NCBI GenBank assembly: GCA_902635645.1
Contig: CACPON010000008.1
Span: 1-46,439, forward strand
Direction: 5' to 3'
DNA length: 46,439 bases
From: an uncultured SAR86 cluster bacterium
GTDB lineage: Bacteria > Pseudomonadota > Gammaproteobacteria > Magnimaribacterales > D2472
The notes beneath the pieces are model-generated. The model ran no database searches and was not told the DNA's origin. It saw only the letters and a program-made list of their open reading frames with translations. Both the position numbers and the translations under genes were made by a program. Shown here piece by piece: positions 7,503 to 17,868 of this stretch. Each line of letters opens with the position of its first letter. Position 1 is the stretch's first letter.

Positions 7503-8807
7503 ATGATTATTGAACAAACTCAAATTTCAAAAACATTAATAATCTTTCTTGAAGTTGAATCTCTTAAAACTGGCCATGAACTTGAAAATGATTTTGAAGA
7601 ATTTCAGGAATTGGTGAATTCCGCTGGAGCTGAAATAGTTGATAAAAGCTTCAGCAAACAAAGCAAACCTTCTATTAGCCACTTTATTAATAAAGGAAAG
7701 CTTGAAGAAATTAAAAATAAAGTTGAGCAAACTAAAGCAGACTTAGCAATTGTTAATCACCAGCTCTCTGCATCTCAAGCAAGGAACCTTGAGCTATATT
7801 TAAAAATTAGAGTCATCGATAAAACAGAGCTCATTCTTGATATCTTTGCTTCAAGAGCTACCACTCATATTGGTAAGCTTCAGGTCGAATTAGCACAACT
7901 AAACCACTTGTCTACCAGGCTTATAAGAGGGTGGACTCACTTAGAAAGACAAAAAGGGGGTATAGGGCTAAGAGGTCCTGGTGAAACTCAGCTTGAAACT
8001 GATAGAAGATTGATTGGTCACAGAATTAAGAGGCTTAAATCAAGATTAGATAAAGCACATAAACAAAAACAACTTAACAGTTATTCAAGAAAAAAAAGTA
8101 GAAATAAACTAGTTGCTCTTGTTGGTTATACGAATGCTGGTAAGACAACTCTCTTCAATTCTCTTACAAATAGTAAACAGCAAGCAGAAGATAAGCTATT
8201 TGCAACTTTAGATTCGGTAACAAGAAAAAATATAGATCCAGAACTTGGGCCAATACTATTTTCTGATACTGTAGGTTTTATATCTCAACTGCCAACTCAG
8301 CTCGTAGAATCTTTTAAGGCCACGTTAGATGAGCTTAAATCAGCAGATTTGTTGCTCCATGTTGTAGACGCTTCAGATGTTGATAAGAAACAAAAAGAAG
8401 TAGAAGTAAATAAGATACTAACTGATCTAGATTTAGAAAAAATTCCACAAATAAGAATCAATAATAAATGCGATCTTGTAGAAAGATTTTGCAATAAAGA
8501 TTCAATAAATAAAACATCGAAAGAGGTTTGGATATCAGCTGAAAAAAATATTGGTATAGCAGAGCTAAGGGATTTAATAAATGAAGAGCTTTTTAATGGC
8601 ATATACAAAGGATGGGTTTCATTAGAATCATCCTTAGGAAAAATTAGATCAAAGCTATTTATGATGGGCTGTATAAATGAAGAAAAAATATCATCTACCG
8701 GTCAAATATATGCTCATATTGATATAGGCAGGGATGAGCTAGATCGTTTCATCGGTGTGAATGGCTTTGCTCTTTGTGAGGACAAGGATATACTTTTAGA
8801 GAATTAG
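7503..8807 (+). CDS. hflX: Ribosome-associated GTPase HflX
   Basis: HflX is a GTPase that binds the large ribosomal subunit and splits stalled or stressed ribosomes. The N-terminal domain and glycine-rich GGIGLRGPGETQLETDRR (152-169) are characteristic. The G domain follows: G1 GYTNAGKT at 208-215, G3 DTVGF at 255-259, G4 NKCD at 321-324. Length (434 aa) matches the family. hfq, its usual upstream neighbour in gammaproteobacteria, is absent here. A DoxX-like gene follows after 8 nt and is probably co-transcribed. Confidence 0.96.
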   Translation: MIIEQTQISKTLIIFLEVESLKTGHELENDFEEFQELVNSAGAEIVDKSFSKQSKPSISHFINKGKLEEIKNKVEQTKADLAIVNHQLSASQARNLELYLKIRVIDKTELILDIFASRATTHIGKLQVELAQLNHLSTRLIRGWTHLERQKGGIGLRGPGETQLETDRRLIGHRIKRLKSRLDKAHKQKQLNSYSRKKSRNKLVALVGYTNAGKTTLFNSLTNSKQQAEDKLFATLDSVTRKNIDPELGPILFSDTVGFISQLPTQLVESFKATLDELKSADLLLHVVDASDVDKKQKEVEVNKILTDLDLEKIPQIRINNKCDLVERFCNKDSINKTSKEVWISAEKNIGIAELRDLINEELFNGIYKGWVSLESSLGKIRSKLFMMGCINEEKISSTGQIYAHIDIGRDELDRFIGVNGFALCEDKDILLEN

Positions 8808-8815
8808 GAGTAAAT

Positions 8816-9268
8816 ATGAAAAAAATTAACACAAGACTAGACTCTGTCATGAGCCCATTAAATAGTATCGCTCCTTGGTTTTTTAGAATCGCACTTGGTA
8901 TTGCATTTTTCTTACACGGCTATAAAAAACTACCAGCACCTTTCATGATGGAGGAGCAACATAGAATGGTAACTTGGTTTGAAAGCATCTTCATACCAAT
9001 GCCTGAAGTGTTTGTTTCTATAGTAATCTTAGTTGAAATTCTTGGTGGGGTAGGAATTATATTAGGTGGATTAATTGGATTGTTTGCATCACAGGTAGGA
9101 CATTTTATTACTAGGATTTCTGCCTTGTTTCTTGTAATTTTAATGTTTAATGTTTTTTATATAGGACATCCGGACTGGTTTGTTTGGCCTCCAATGAAGC
9201 TCTTAACAAGCGAACAGATGTTTTTATTTGTTCTTAGCGTCTATTTCCTGATCCGCGGAAATAAATAA
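8816..9268 (+). CDS. DoxX-family membrane protein
   Basis: A 150-aa inner-membrane protein with four predicted helices. The first has RIALGIAFFLHGYKKL, matching the DoxX start in which a helix ends with HGxxKL. Family members are linked to redox or detoxification membrane complexes, but the activity here is unknown. A good ribosome site (TTAGGAG) lies 5 nt before the ATG, and only 8 nt separate it from hflX, so it is likely co-transcribed. The receptor gene downstream has its own Fur-type promoter. Confidence 0.85.
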   Translation: MKKINTRLDSVMSPLNSIAPWFFRIALGIAFFLHGYKKLPAPFMMEEQHRMVTWFESIFIPMPEVFVSIVILVEILGGVGIILGGLIGLFASQVGHFITRISALFLVILMFNVFYIGHPDWFVWPPMKLLTSEQMFLFVLSVYFLIRGNK

Positions 9269-9329
9269 AGTTCATTCATATATATAAGAACTGAATTCTA
9301 AAAAAAGCGAAAATTTCTTTAATTTCTAC

Positions 9330-9358
9330 TTGCAAATGAGAATCATTCTCATTATCAT
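9330..9358 (+). promoter_or_regulatory. Fur-controlled sigma70 promoter
   Basis: TTGCAA (9330-9335) and TATCAT (9353-9358) are spaced by 17 nt, and the Fur palindrome fills the spacer. Transcription should start near 9364-9366, at the foot of the downstream hairpin. Confidence 0.65.
9335..9353. promoter_or_regulatory. Fur box
   Basis: AATGAGAATCATTCTCATT is a perfect 9-1-9 palindrome close to the Fur consensus GATAATGATAATCATTATC. A second overlapping register continues into CTCATTATCATT. Its position between -35 and -10 predicts repression by iron-bound Fur, consistent with the siderophore-type receptor downstream. Confidence 0.88.
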
Positions 9359-9364
9359 TTACAT

Positions 9365-9413
9365 CTCTTAAAGGTCGCCAGCTTTATAGTCCCCTTAAGA
9401 GTGTGCTTTTTTT
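9365..9413 (+). terminator. Leader hairpin followed by a T7 tract (attenuator or small-RNA terminator)
   Basis: CTCTTAA (9365-9371) pairs with TTAAGAG (9395-9401); a bulged A followed by GG/CC can extend the stem. TGTGC and seven T (9407-9413) follow. This has the form of an intrinsic terminator, yet starts at the predicted transcription start of the Fur promoter and precedes the receptor ATG by about 80 nt. It could limit receptor expression, end a tiny Fur-regulated RNA, or simply protect the 5' end. Confidence 0.5.
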
Positions 9414-9495
9414 GTAAATTAAAAGTTTTAATTATCAAAAATATCTGGAGAGGTCAGCGGCTTTTAAGAACCAATAATTGATTAATGGAAAAATT

Positions 9496-11592
9496 ATGAT
9501 GACAAAAATGTATACAAAGTTAATTGAGAATATATCTCCATTACTATTCATAAGTATTTTATTTGTAGCATCTTTTGCAATAACTGCTGATGATTCAGAA
9601 AATGTTGAAGAGATTGTTGTTAAAGGAAATGTTTTATATGCCGATCAGGTTACTGCTTTAAAAACTCCAGTCCCAGTATTAGATGTCCCACAAACGGTTT
9701 CTATTGTCACAGATGATGACATACGCAAACAAGGTTTTAGAGCAATTGGAGATATTATTAGATATGTTCCAGGTGTTAATACTTCTCAAGGAGAAGGTCA
9801 TCGTGATGCAGTAGTTTTCAGAGGAGTTAGGTCAACAGCAGACTTTTTTCAAGATGGTATTAGAGACGATGTTCAATATTACCGTTCTTTATATAATGTG
9901 GAACAAGTTGAAATTCTTAGAGGGCCAAATGCTTTACTTTTTGGAAGAGGTGGAACAGGTGGTGTTGTTAACAGAGTTTCAAAAAAAGCAGTTCTTAATG
10001 ACAAGTTTGGGGCTGTAGATTTTGGTGTAGATTCCTTTGGTGCAAATGATTTGACCTTAGACTATAACGTTCAAAGCGGAGATAATTCAGCAATGCGTTT
10101 TATGATGCATAGTGATGCGCTGGAAAATCATAGAGATAATTACGATGGGCAAAGAACTGGCATTAATCCTACATTAAAATTAAAAGTTACCGACAAAACT
10201 ACTTTAGACCTTTCATATGAGTATGCTGATCATGAAAGATTTATAGATAGAGGTGTCCCGACAGAAAACGGTAAGCCTGTTAAAAGATTTGAAAAGATCA
10301 CATTTGGTGATAAAGATGTAAACCTGACAACGCTTGAAGCTTCTATCTTCAGAGCAACATTGAGTACTGAGTTTTCTGATACTAGCAAGGGAAATCTTTC
10401 CATTGTTTCAAGTGAATTTGAAAAGATGTACAAGAATTATTATGCATCTGGTTATAACGCAGGTGAGACTGTTGTAACTATGGATGGTTATCTTGATCCA
10501 ACTGAAAGAGAAAATACTGTTTTAACCGGTAATTTAGTAAATGAAATTCAAATTGGAAGTTCTACTCACACGCTTTTGTTTGGTGGGGAGATTATAGATA
10601 CATCCAATGACAATCATAGATATGATACTTTTTGGTCTACAACAAGTGATGATAATGAGATTTTTAATATAACCAGACCAATGAACTTTTCAGTGAATTC
10701 TTCAGGCGTTGCTACAAGCAACGACTTTACAGCAAAACTTAAAAGTAAAACAAGATCTGATATTGAAGTTTCATCTATTTATTTTCAGGATCAAATAGAT
10801 GTTTCGGATAGATTGAAATTAATGATTGGCGGCCGTCACGATACTTTTGATATAACAGTAGCTGATATTAAATCAGGAACTTCACAATCTAGAGAAGATA
10901 AAGAATTTTCTCCTAGAGCTGGCGTAATCTTTAAGCCAAGTGAAAATGTGTCTTGGTACTACAGCTATAGCGAAAGCTTTTTACCAAGATCTGGTGAGCA
11001 ATATAAAAAATTAACTGCTTCAGCTGCAGCTTTAGATCCAGACGTATACGAAAGTAGTGAATTTGGAGTAAAAATTGCAATCTCTGAACGTCTAAGTTTT
11101 GCAGCAGCTTATTTTGACAGCGAACAAACCACAGCAACAAGAGATGCAAGCGGTGAGGGTGCAGAGATTGTTGGACTCCAGGTAGATGGTTTGGAGCTCG
11201 AATTAAAAGGAAAAGTGAATGACAAGATGAACCTTGTTGTTGGATATAGCTCAATGGATGGCAAAACAAGTTCTGGCGGTGAGCTGAGAGAGATTCCGGA
11301 ACATACGCTGTCTTTATTTGCTACATATGAAGTTTCAGATAAGTTTGGGTGGGCTTTTGGTATGACTCAACAAGGTGAATCTAACATTAGTAATAATAAG
11401 TCAGGACTAATATTGCCAGAATATACAAGGATTGATTTTGGAGCATATTATAAAATTGCTGATGATTTAAGCATTCAAATGAATGTAGAAAATCTTACAG
11501 ATGAGTTATATTTCCCACATTCACACAGCACTCATCAGGCATCTGTTGGCGAGCCATTTAATGCAAGGATCTCAATAAGAAAAACATTCTAA
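9496..11592 (+). CDS. TonB-dependent siderophore receptor
   Basis: An outer-membrane receptor for ferric-siderophore uptake energised by TonB. A signal sequence (LLFISILFVASFAITADD) is followed by a TonB-box-like EEIVVKGN, a plug with DVPQTVSIVTDDDIRKQGFR, VEILRGPNALLFGRGGTGGV, and a beta-barrel ending in the outer-membrane signature ISIRKTF with terminal Phe. It resembles the FhuA/Fiu-type siderophore subfamily; the ligand is unknown. The track starts at TTG 9478; ATG 9496 (or 9499) is preferred. A Fur box and structured leader lie upstream and a strong hairpin terminator downstream, so it is monocistronic. No TonB-ExbBD or ABC importer is in the window. Confidence 0.92.
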   Translation: MMTKMYTKLIENISPLLFISILFVASFAITADDSENVEEIVVKGNVLYADQVTALKTPVPVLDVPQTVSIVTDDDIRKQGFRAIGDIIRYVPGVNTSQGEGHRDAVVFRGVRSTADFFQDGIRDDVQYYRSLYNVEQVEILRGPNALLFGRGGTGGVVNRVSKKAVLNDKFGAVDFGVDSFGANDLTLDYNVQSGDNSAMRFMMHSDALENHRDNYDGQRTGINPTLKLKVTDKTTLDLSYEYADHERFIDRGVPTENGKPVKRFEKITFGDKDVNLTTLEASIFRATLSTEFSDTSKGNLSIVSSEFEKMYKNYYASGYNAGETVVTMDGYLDPTERENTVLTGNLVNEIQIGSSTHTLLFGGEIIDTSNDNHRYDTFWSTTSDDNEIFNITRPMNFSVNSSGVATSNDFTAKLKSKTRSDIEVSSIYFQDQIDVSDRLKLMIGGRHDTFDITVADIKSGTSQSREDKEFSPRAGVIFKPSENVSWYYSYSESFLPRSGEQYKKLTASAAALDPDVYESSEFGVKIAISERLSFAAAYFDSEQTTATRDASGEGAEIVGLQVDGLELELKGKVNDKMNLVVGYSSMDGKTSSGGELREIPEHTLSLFATYEVSDKFGWAFGMTQQGESNISNNKSGLILPEYTRIDFGAYYKIADDLSIQMNVENLTDELYFPHSHSTHQASVGEPFNARISIRKTF

Positions 11593-11632
11593 TGAGACTT
11601 ATAGTTTGAGAGCGCTTTAACTTTCAAGAATT

Positions 11633-11660
11633 GGGGTGGCATTGTTCACCCCTTTTCTTT
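11633..11660 (+). terminator. Intrinsic terminator of the receptor gene
   Basis: GGGGTG (11633-11638) and CACCCC (11647-11652) form a 6-bp GC-rich stem with an 8-nt loop, followed by TTTTCTTT. Confidence 0.85.
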
Positions 11661-11667
11661 GAATTAG

Positions 11668-11697
11668 TGTACAAAATTAAAATTTTTAAAGTACAAT
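11668..11697 (+). promoter_or_regulatory. Promoter of tRNA-Ala
   Basis: TGTACA (11668-11673) and TACAAT (11692-11697) with an 18-nt spacer end 15 nt before the mature tRNA 5' end. Confidence 0.5.
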
Positions 11698-11712
11698 ACA
11701 GCTTTTGAAAAT

Positions 11713-11788
11713 GGGGCTATAGCTCAGCTGGGAGAGCACCTGCTTTGCAAGCAGGGGGTCCGCGGTTCGATCCCGCGTAGCTCCACCA
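11713..11788 (+). tRNA. tRNA-Ala (anticodon TGC)
   Basis: A 76-nt cloverleaf: acceptor GGGGCTA pairs with TAGCTCC, the D arm contains AGCTCAGCTGGGAGAGC, the anticodon stem CCTGC/GCAGG encloses TTTGCAA with TGC at 11746-11748, and the T arm reads CGCGGTTCGATCCCGCG. The terminal CCA is encoded. It is a single tRNA not inside an rRNA operon, transcribed towards oxyR, whose stop lies 6 nt away. Confidence 0.98.
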
Positions 11789-11793
11789 TTTCT

Positions 11794-12696
11794 TTATTGA
11801 ATATTTTCTGAATATTTACCCAATTCATTTTTAAAAATATCAATTAATAGCATTACGTTTTCAATATCTGCATAAGTTTGCCTAACTACTATTGCAAGCT
11901 CTCGATGGGGACCAGGCTCGTTTAAGATTGACTTTTTTATCATCGAATTAGCATTAATCAAATGTTTAATAGACATGTGGGGAACAAGAGTTGAACCCAT
12001 ATTATTAGCTACTAATTGAATCAAGGTAGTAAGACTAGATGCTTCCATTGAAAATTGCTGATTATCATTAATTTTACATGCAGCTAGCACATGATTTTTT
12101 AAACAATGGCCATCATCGAGCAACATTAATTCTGAAAAATTTATATCTTTTGCTTTTAATGCTTTTTTGTATTCATTGTTTTTGTGGCTTACATAATAAA
12201 AGTTTTCTTCCCAAAATTTAAAGGATAGTAATCCTCCTAAGTTGTATGGAAGAGCAAGAATAGCCATATCTAAGTCTCCATCATTCACTTTTTGTACTAA
12301 TGAGCTAGATTTACCCTCTAAAATTTTTAAGTTTAGATTTGGATGATATTTTTTTAATCTTGGTAGGACTAGAGGGAGTAAATAAGGACCTATGGTTGGG
12401 ATAATTCCAATGGTTAATGAAGAGCTTAATGGAGCTTTTTGTTTTTCACCAAGGTTTTTTATATCTTCAATATGAAGCTGAACTGTTTCAGCCTTTTTAA
12501 GAAGTTCAAGCCCAAGTTTGGTGATTATGACTTTTTTATTTGTTCTTTCAAAAATTTGAAAACCAATTTGATTTTCAAGTTCTGTAATTGCATTACTTAG
12601 AGTTGATGGAGATACAAAACAATCATCTGCTGCTTTTTTAAAGTGCAATCTCTTGGCAACTGCAAGCGCATAATTTAATTGCTTTATAGAGATCAT
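11794..12696 (-). CDS. oxyR: Hydrogen-peroxide sensor OxyR (LysR family)
   Basis: A LysR-type activator with an N-terminal winged helix-turn-helix (FKKAADDCFVSPSTLSNAI, about 19-37) and a periplasmic-binding-protein-like sensor domain. Both redox cysteines of OxyR are present: Cys198 in LLDDGHC and Cys207 in LAAC, matching E. coli C199 and C208, which form a disulfide on peroxide exposure. Length is 300 aa. It is transcribed divergently from katG, the usual OxyR target, with a 112-nt shared regulatory region. Its 3' end faces the tRNA-Ala gene. Confidence 0.94.
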   Translation of the reverse strand: MISIKQLNYALAVAKRLHFKKAADDCFVSPSTLSNAITELENQIGFQIFERTNKKVIITKLGLELLKKAETVQLHIEDIKNLGEKQKAPLSSSLTIGIIPTIGPYLLPLVLPRLKKYHPNLNLKILEGKSSSLVQKVNDGDLDMAILALPYNLGGLLSFKFWEENFYYVSHKNNEYKKALKAKDINFSELMLLDDGHCLKNHVLAACKINDNQQFSMEASSLTTLIQLVANNMGSTLVPHMSIKHLINANSMIKKSILNEPGPHRELAIVVRQTYADIENVMLLIDIFKNELGKYSENIQ

Positions 12697-14962
<2,266 letters not shown>

Positions 14963-14969
14963 ATAATAA

Positions 14970-14999
14970 CTCAGGTGTCATAAAGGCACCTGAGCTTTT
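14970..14999 (+). terminator. katG terminator
   Basis: CTCAGGTG (14970-14977) pairs perfectly with CACCTGAG (14987-14994), followed by a short CTTTTA tail. The stem is strong but the T-run is brief. Confidence 0.75.
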
Positions 15000-15017
15000 A
15001 TATTATCTCAATATGCT

Positions 15018-15023
15018 TATAAT
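15018..15023 (+). promoter_or_regulatory. -10 box of cysE, apparently leaderless
   Basis: A consensus TATAAT lies 9 nt before the cysE ATG with no Shine-Dalgarno between. The -35 region (CTTTTA near 14995) is poor. Transcription would start within about 3 nt of the ATG. Confidence 0.5.
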
Positions 15024-15032
15024 CCTTTTCAT

Positions 15033-15758
15033 ATGGATATAGATTTATGGACCAAAATTCAAAATGAGATCAAGTTGAGGGTTGAAGCTGAGCCATCTCT
15101 TGGCTCTTTTTTATATTCACTTGTTCTATCTCAAAAAGATTTAATTGGAGCTGTAGCATCGATTTTAGCTTCGAAATTACATAGCGATGCCTTGTCCGCA
15201 ATGGATATTAAGAAATTTATCTTAGAGGTATACAGAGATTGCGAAGATATTGAAAAACACCTTGAAGAAGATATAAAGTTTTTCAAAGATCATGATCCTG
15301 CATGTAAATACTTTTCTACACCATTACTCTTTTATAAAGGATTTCTAGGTTTAGCTACTTATAGAGCAGCACATTGTCTGTGGAACAATGAAAGGCACAC
15401 AATGGCATTATTTTTTCAAAATAGAGCTTCAGAAGTATTTGGTGTTGATATTCACCCCGCTGCTAAAATTGCCGGAGCTGTAATGATCGATCATGCTACT
15501 GGTGTTGTAATTGGTGAAACATCTGAAATTGAATCTGAAGTATCAATTTTCCAAGGTGTAACGTTAGGTGGCAAGGGTTTTGAATCAGGAAAAAGACACC
15601 CAAATATAAAGAAAGGAGCATCAATCTTTGCAGCAAGCACTGTTTTGGGTGATATTACAATAGGAGAGGGCGCAATCGTAGCAGCAGGAAGTCTTGTTCT
15701 AAAAGATGTACCGGATAATACTACCGTCGCAGGAGTGCCTGCTAAAATAAGGTCTTAA
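15033..15758 (+). CDS. cysE: Serine O-acetyltransferase
   Basis: CysE acetylates L-serine with acetyl-CoA, the first step of cysteine synthesis. The N-terminal helical domain (about 1-135) is followed by a left-handed beta-helix of hexapeptide repeats (VDIHPAAKIAGAVMIDHATG onward). The catalytic His of IDHATG and the His of GKRHPN are present. At 241 aa it is somewhat shorter than E. coli CysE (273 aa), mostly at the C-terminal tail that mediates cysteine feedback and CysK binding. It abuts the convergent membrane protein gene with no gap. Confidence 0.95.
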   Translation: MDIDLWTKIQNEIKLRVEAEPSLGSFLYSLVLSQKDLIGAVASILASKLHSDALSAMDIKKFILEVYRDCEDIEKHLEEDIKFFKDHDPACKYFSTPLLFYKGFLGLATYRAAHCLWNNERHTMALFFQNRASEVFGVDIHPAAKIAGAVMIDHATGVVIGETSEIESEVSIFQGVTLGGKGFESGKRHPNIKKGASIFAASTVLGDITIGEGAIVAAGSLVLKDVPDNTTVAGVPAKIRS

Positions 15759-17009
15759 TTATCTAGCTCTAGCTGCTGAAAAGCCTTGGTAGCTTTGATA
15801 AATATATATTAGACATACTAAAAGAATATTTACGTATAACTGGCTACTTAAGAGAGTTGTTGAAAGAACGTTAATATTTAGCGCTCCAAATAATTCAATA
15901 GCTAAAATACCTGCAACTGAAAACATTAATATTACAAAATACATATATCTTTTGCCCTCTAAAAGCAGGCCTGTCATCGAGCTTAAAATAGTTATAGCAA
16001 CTGCATATATAAAAATTTCGTTGTAAGTAATCTGAGATAGGAAAAATAACACTGAAGTAGAAACAATGCCGGTAAACATGAGTTGCAAGAAACTAAAAAC
16101 TTTAATATCTGTTGATATTACAGGGTCATATTTAATATAAAAATCTTTAGGATCTTTTTCTTCTATGCAATCATCTGGTCTCCAATAAGTTTTCGAAAAC
16201 CATACTTTTATCTTGTCACTAAACTTTTTGGTTTTCATAGAGTCTTTAAGCATGGTTGTAAAAATTTGAAAATTGGCCCAAATAGGATTCCAACTTTTTA
16301 GTGCACTCACAGTTCCATACACAGGTGTAATTTCAGGATTTCTAGCAATATAAGTTCCAAACATACGATCCCATATTATGAAGACTCCACCGTAATTAGC
16401 ATCTATATACTCTTTATTTTTAGCGTGATGGATACCATGGTTCATTGGAGTGATAAATATCTTTTCTAAAAAACCTAGATGGCCTATATGTTCTGTGTGA
16501 ACCCAAAACTGATAGACTAAATTAATACCAGCTACAGTAACGAAAACTTCGCCCGGTACTCCAAGAAATACCATTGGTAGATAAAATACCCATTTCCATA
16601 ACCATCCTGTGCTTGTTTGTCTGAGAGCAGTGGACAGGTTGAATTCCTCGCCATGATGATGGACGCTATGAGTTGCCCATAAAATTTTTATCTCATGATG
16701 CATTCTATGCATCCAGTAATAAGAAAGATCATAGAGAAGAAAAGCCACAATCCAAGTTATAGGATTTTTAATTGATAACAAACCAACATTAAAATATTTA
16801 CTTATATATACAAAGATAAGACTTTGTAGACCAAGATTAAGCATAGTTGGATATCTGCTAATCATTCCAATCGATAGGCTCGTAAAAGTATCATTCAATC
16901 TGTAATTGCTTTTACCTTTATAGACTCCATAACAATACTCAATAAGAATCAACAGCATGAAAACTGGTATTGCAAAGGTAATGATTGATGATTTGTCTGT
17001 AACTATCAT
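15759..17009 (-). CDS. Fatty acid hydroxylase / sterol desaturase family membrane protein
   Basis: A membrane-embedded diiron oxygenase of the fatty-acid-hydroxylase superfamily. The histidine clusters are all present: HRMHH (101-105), HSVHHH (114-119), HTEH (171-174) and HGIHH (191-195), followed by NYGGVFIIWDRMFGTY. Four further hydrophobic helices form a C-terminal extension (about 305-405). Overall layout resembles bacterial relatives of alkylglycerol monooxygenase; the substrate (sterol, carotenoid, ether lipid or fatty acid) is unknown. It is the last gene of a minus-strand run after the kinase-like gene, 27 nt downstream of it. Confidence 0.88.
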   Translation of the reverse strand: MIVTDKSSIITFAIPVFMLLILIEYCYGVYKGKSNYRLNDTFTSLSIGMISRYPTMLNLGLQSLIFVYISKYFNVGLLSIKNPITWIVAFLLYDLSYYWMHRMHHEIKILWATHSVHHHGEEFNLSTALRQTSTGWLWKWVFYLPMVFLGVPGEVFVTVAGINLVYQFWVHTEHIGHLGFLEKIFITPMNHGIHHAKNKEYIDANYGGVFIIWDRMFGTYIARNPEITPVYGTVSALKSWNPIWANFQIFTTMLKDSMKTKKFSDKIKVWFSKTYWRPDDCIEEKDPKDFYIKYDPVISTDIKVFSFLQLMFTGIVSTSVLFFLSQITYNEIFIYAVAITILSSMTGLLLEGKRYMYFVILMFSVAGILAIELFGALNINVLSTTLLSSQLYVNILLVCLIYIYQSYQGFSAARAR

Positions 17010-17036
17010 TGGAATATATCGTTAATTATTTACATT

Positions 17037-17852
17037 TTAGGTATTGGCATTTAAATATGCAATAGCGCCAATCACATTTGCAAATTCTTGTTTTTCTGTG
17101 TAATTGCCTGATATTCCAGCTAAATTCAACCTTTTTTCTATCCCATTTCTAACGGTACTCATCTTAGAAACCCTTCCAATAAAATAGACATTACTTACAC
17201 CGAGTAATAATGCATTTAGATAAGCTACAGTCCCAATTACCTCTCCAACCATATTTGATATGGAGGATGCTATATCTTTATTATTAAAGTTGTTCATATT
17301 TCTTGCTTTGGAAAAATTAGAAGCTGTTATATCTGGATTAAGGGAACCAATATTATTTACAACCTCACCAATTAATGCGTCTAGATTCTTTTTATTACCT
17401 ATTCTAGATAATTCTTCAATCTCATCTGCTTTATTAATATCAATAGTCAAATTAGATAAACCTTGTAAAGTTCCGCCCCCAACAGATATGCCACCTAAAT
17501 GGTGAAATTTATTATCCATATAAGCAACGCAAGCGGTGCCTGTTCCAGTACTAACAGTCATGAACTTTTGATCTTTTATTTGATATAACTCTTTAGCACC
17601 ATGACCCACAGCCTCAACTTCATTAATTTTAATTATTGGTATACCATCTAAAGCATCTTGAAGGTCGCTAGATTTGCCTCCTGTAACAGCAATTTTGGTG
17701 ATAAGTTTTATATCTAGATTTATTTCAGAGAGAATTTCTAAAATAAAAGCTAGCTCAACTTTTTTTGAAGAAAATGTATAAAAAGTTAGTTCTTGCTTAT
17801 ATTGAACTGCTACATCTGTATTGGTTATTCCAAAGTCAAAAGCAATTTCCAT
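17037..17852 (-). CDS. Type II pantothenate-kinase-like protein (Fumble family)
   Basis: Probably phosphorylates pantothenate, the first step of coenzyme A synthesis. The actin-like ATPase fold shows phosphate 1 motif FDFGITNTDVAV (5-16), the TGG loop (AVTGGK), a catalytic-type acidic residue in INEVEAVGHGA, and the second phosphate motif VSTGTGTACVAY followed by LGGISVGGGTLQGLSNL, which is close to type II PanK. At 271 aa it matches the staphylococcal CoaW size. The type II form is uncommon in gammaproteobacteria, where CoaA or CoaX is usual. A different acetate/sugar/hexosamine kinase of this superfamily cannot be excluded. It lies 16 nt downstream of the DUF305 gene. Confidence 0.72.
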   Translation of the reverse strand: MEIAFDFGITNTDVAVQYKQELTFYTFSSKKVELAFILEILSEINLDIKLITKIAVTGGKSSDLQDALDGIPIIKINEVEAVGHGAKELYQIKDQKFMTVSTGTGTACVAYMDNKFHHLGGISVGGGTLQGLSNLTIDINKADEIEELSRIGNKKNLDALIGEVVNNIGSLNPDITASNFSKARNMNNFNNKDIASSISNMVGEVIGTVAYLNALLLGVSNVYFIGRVSKMSTVRNGIEKRLNLAGISGNYTEKQEFANVIGAIAYLNANT

Positions 17853-17868
17853 AATAACTAATTATTTT

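Noticed and set aside
9269-9296. AGTTC...GAACT hairpin after the DoxX-like gene as a terminator
   Set aside because: The stem is only 5 bp with a long AT loop, and is followed by A-rich rather than T-rich sequence on the plus strand.
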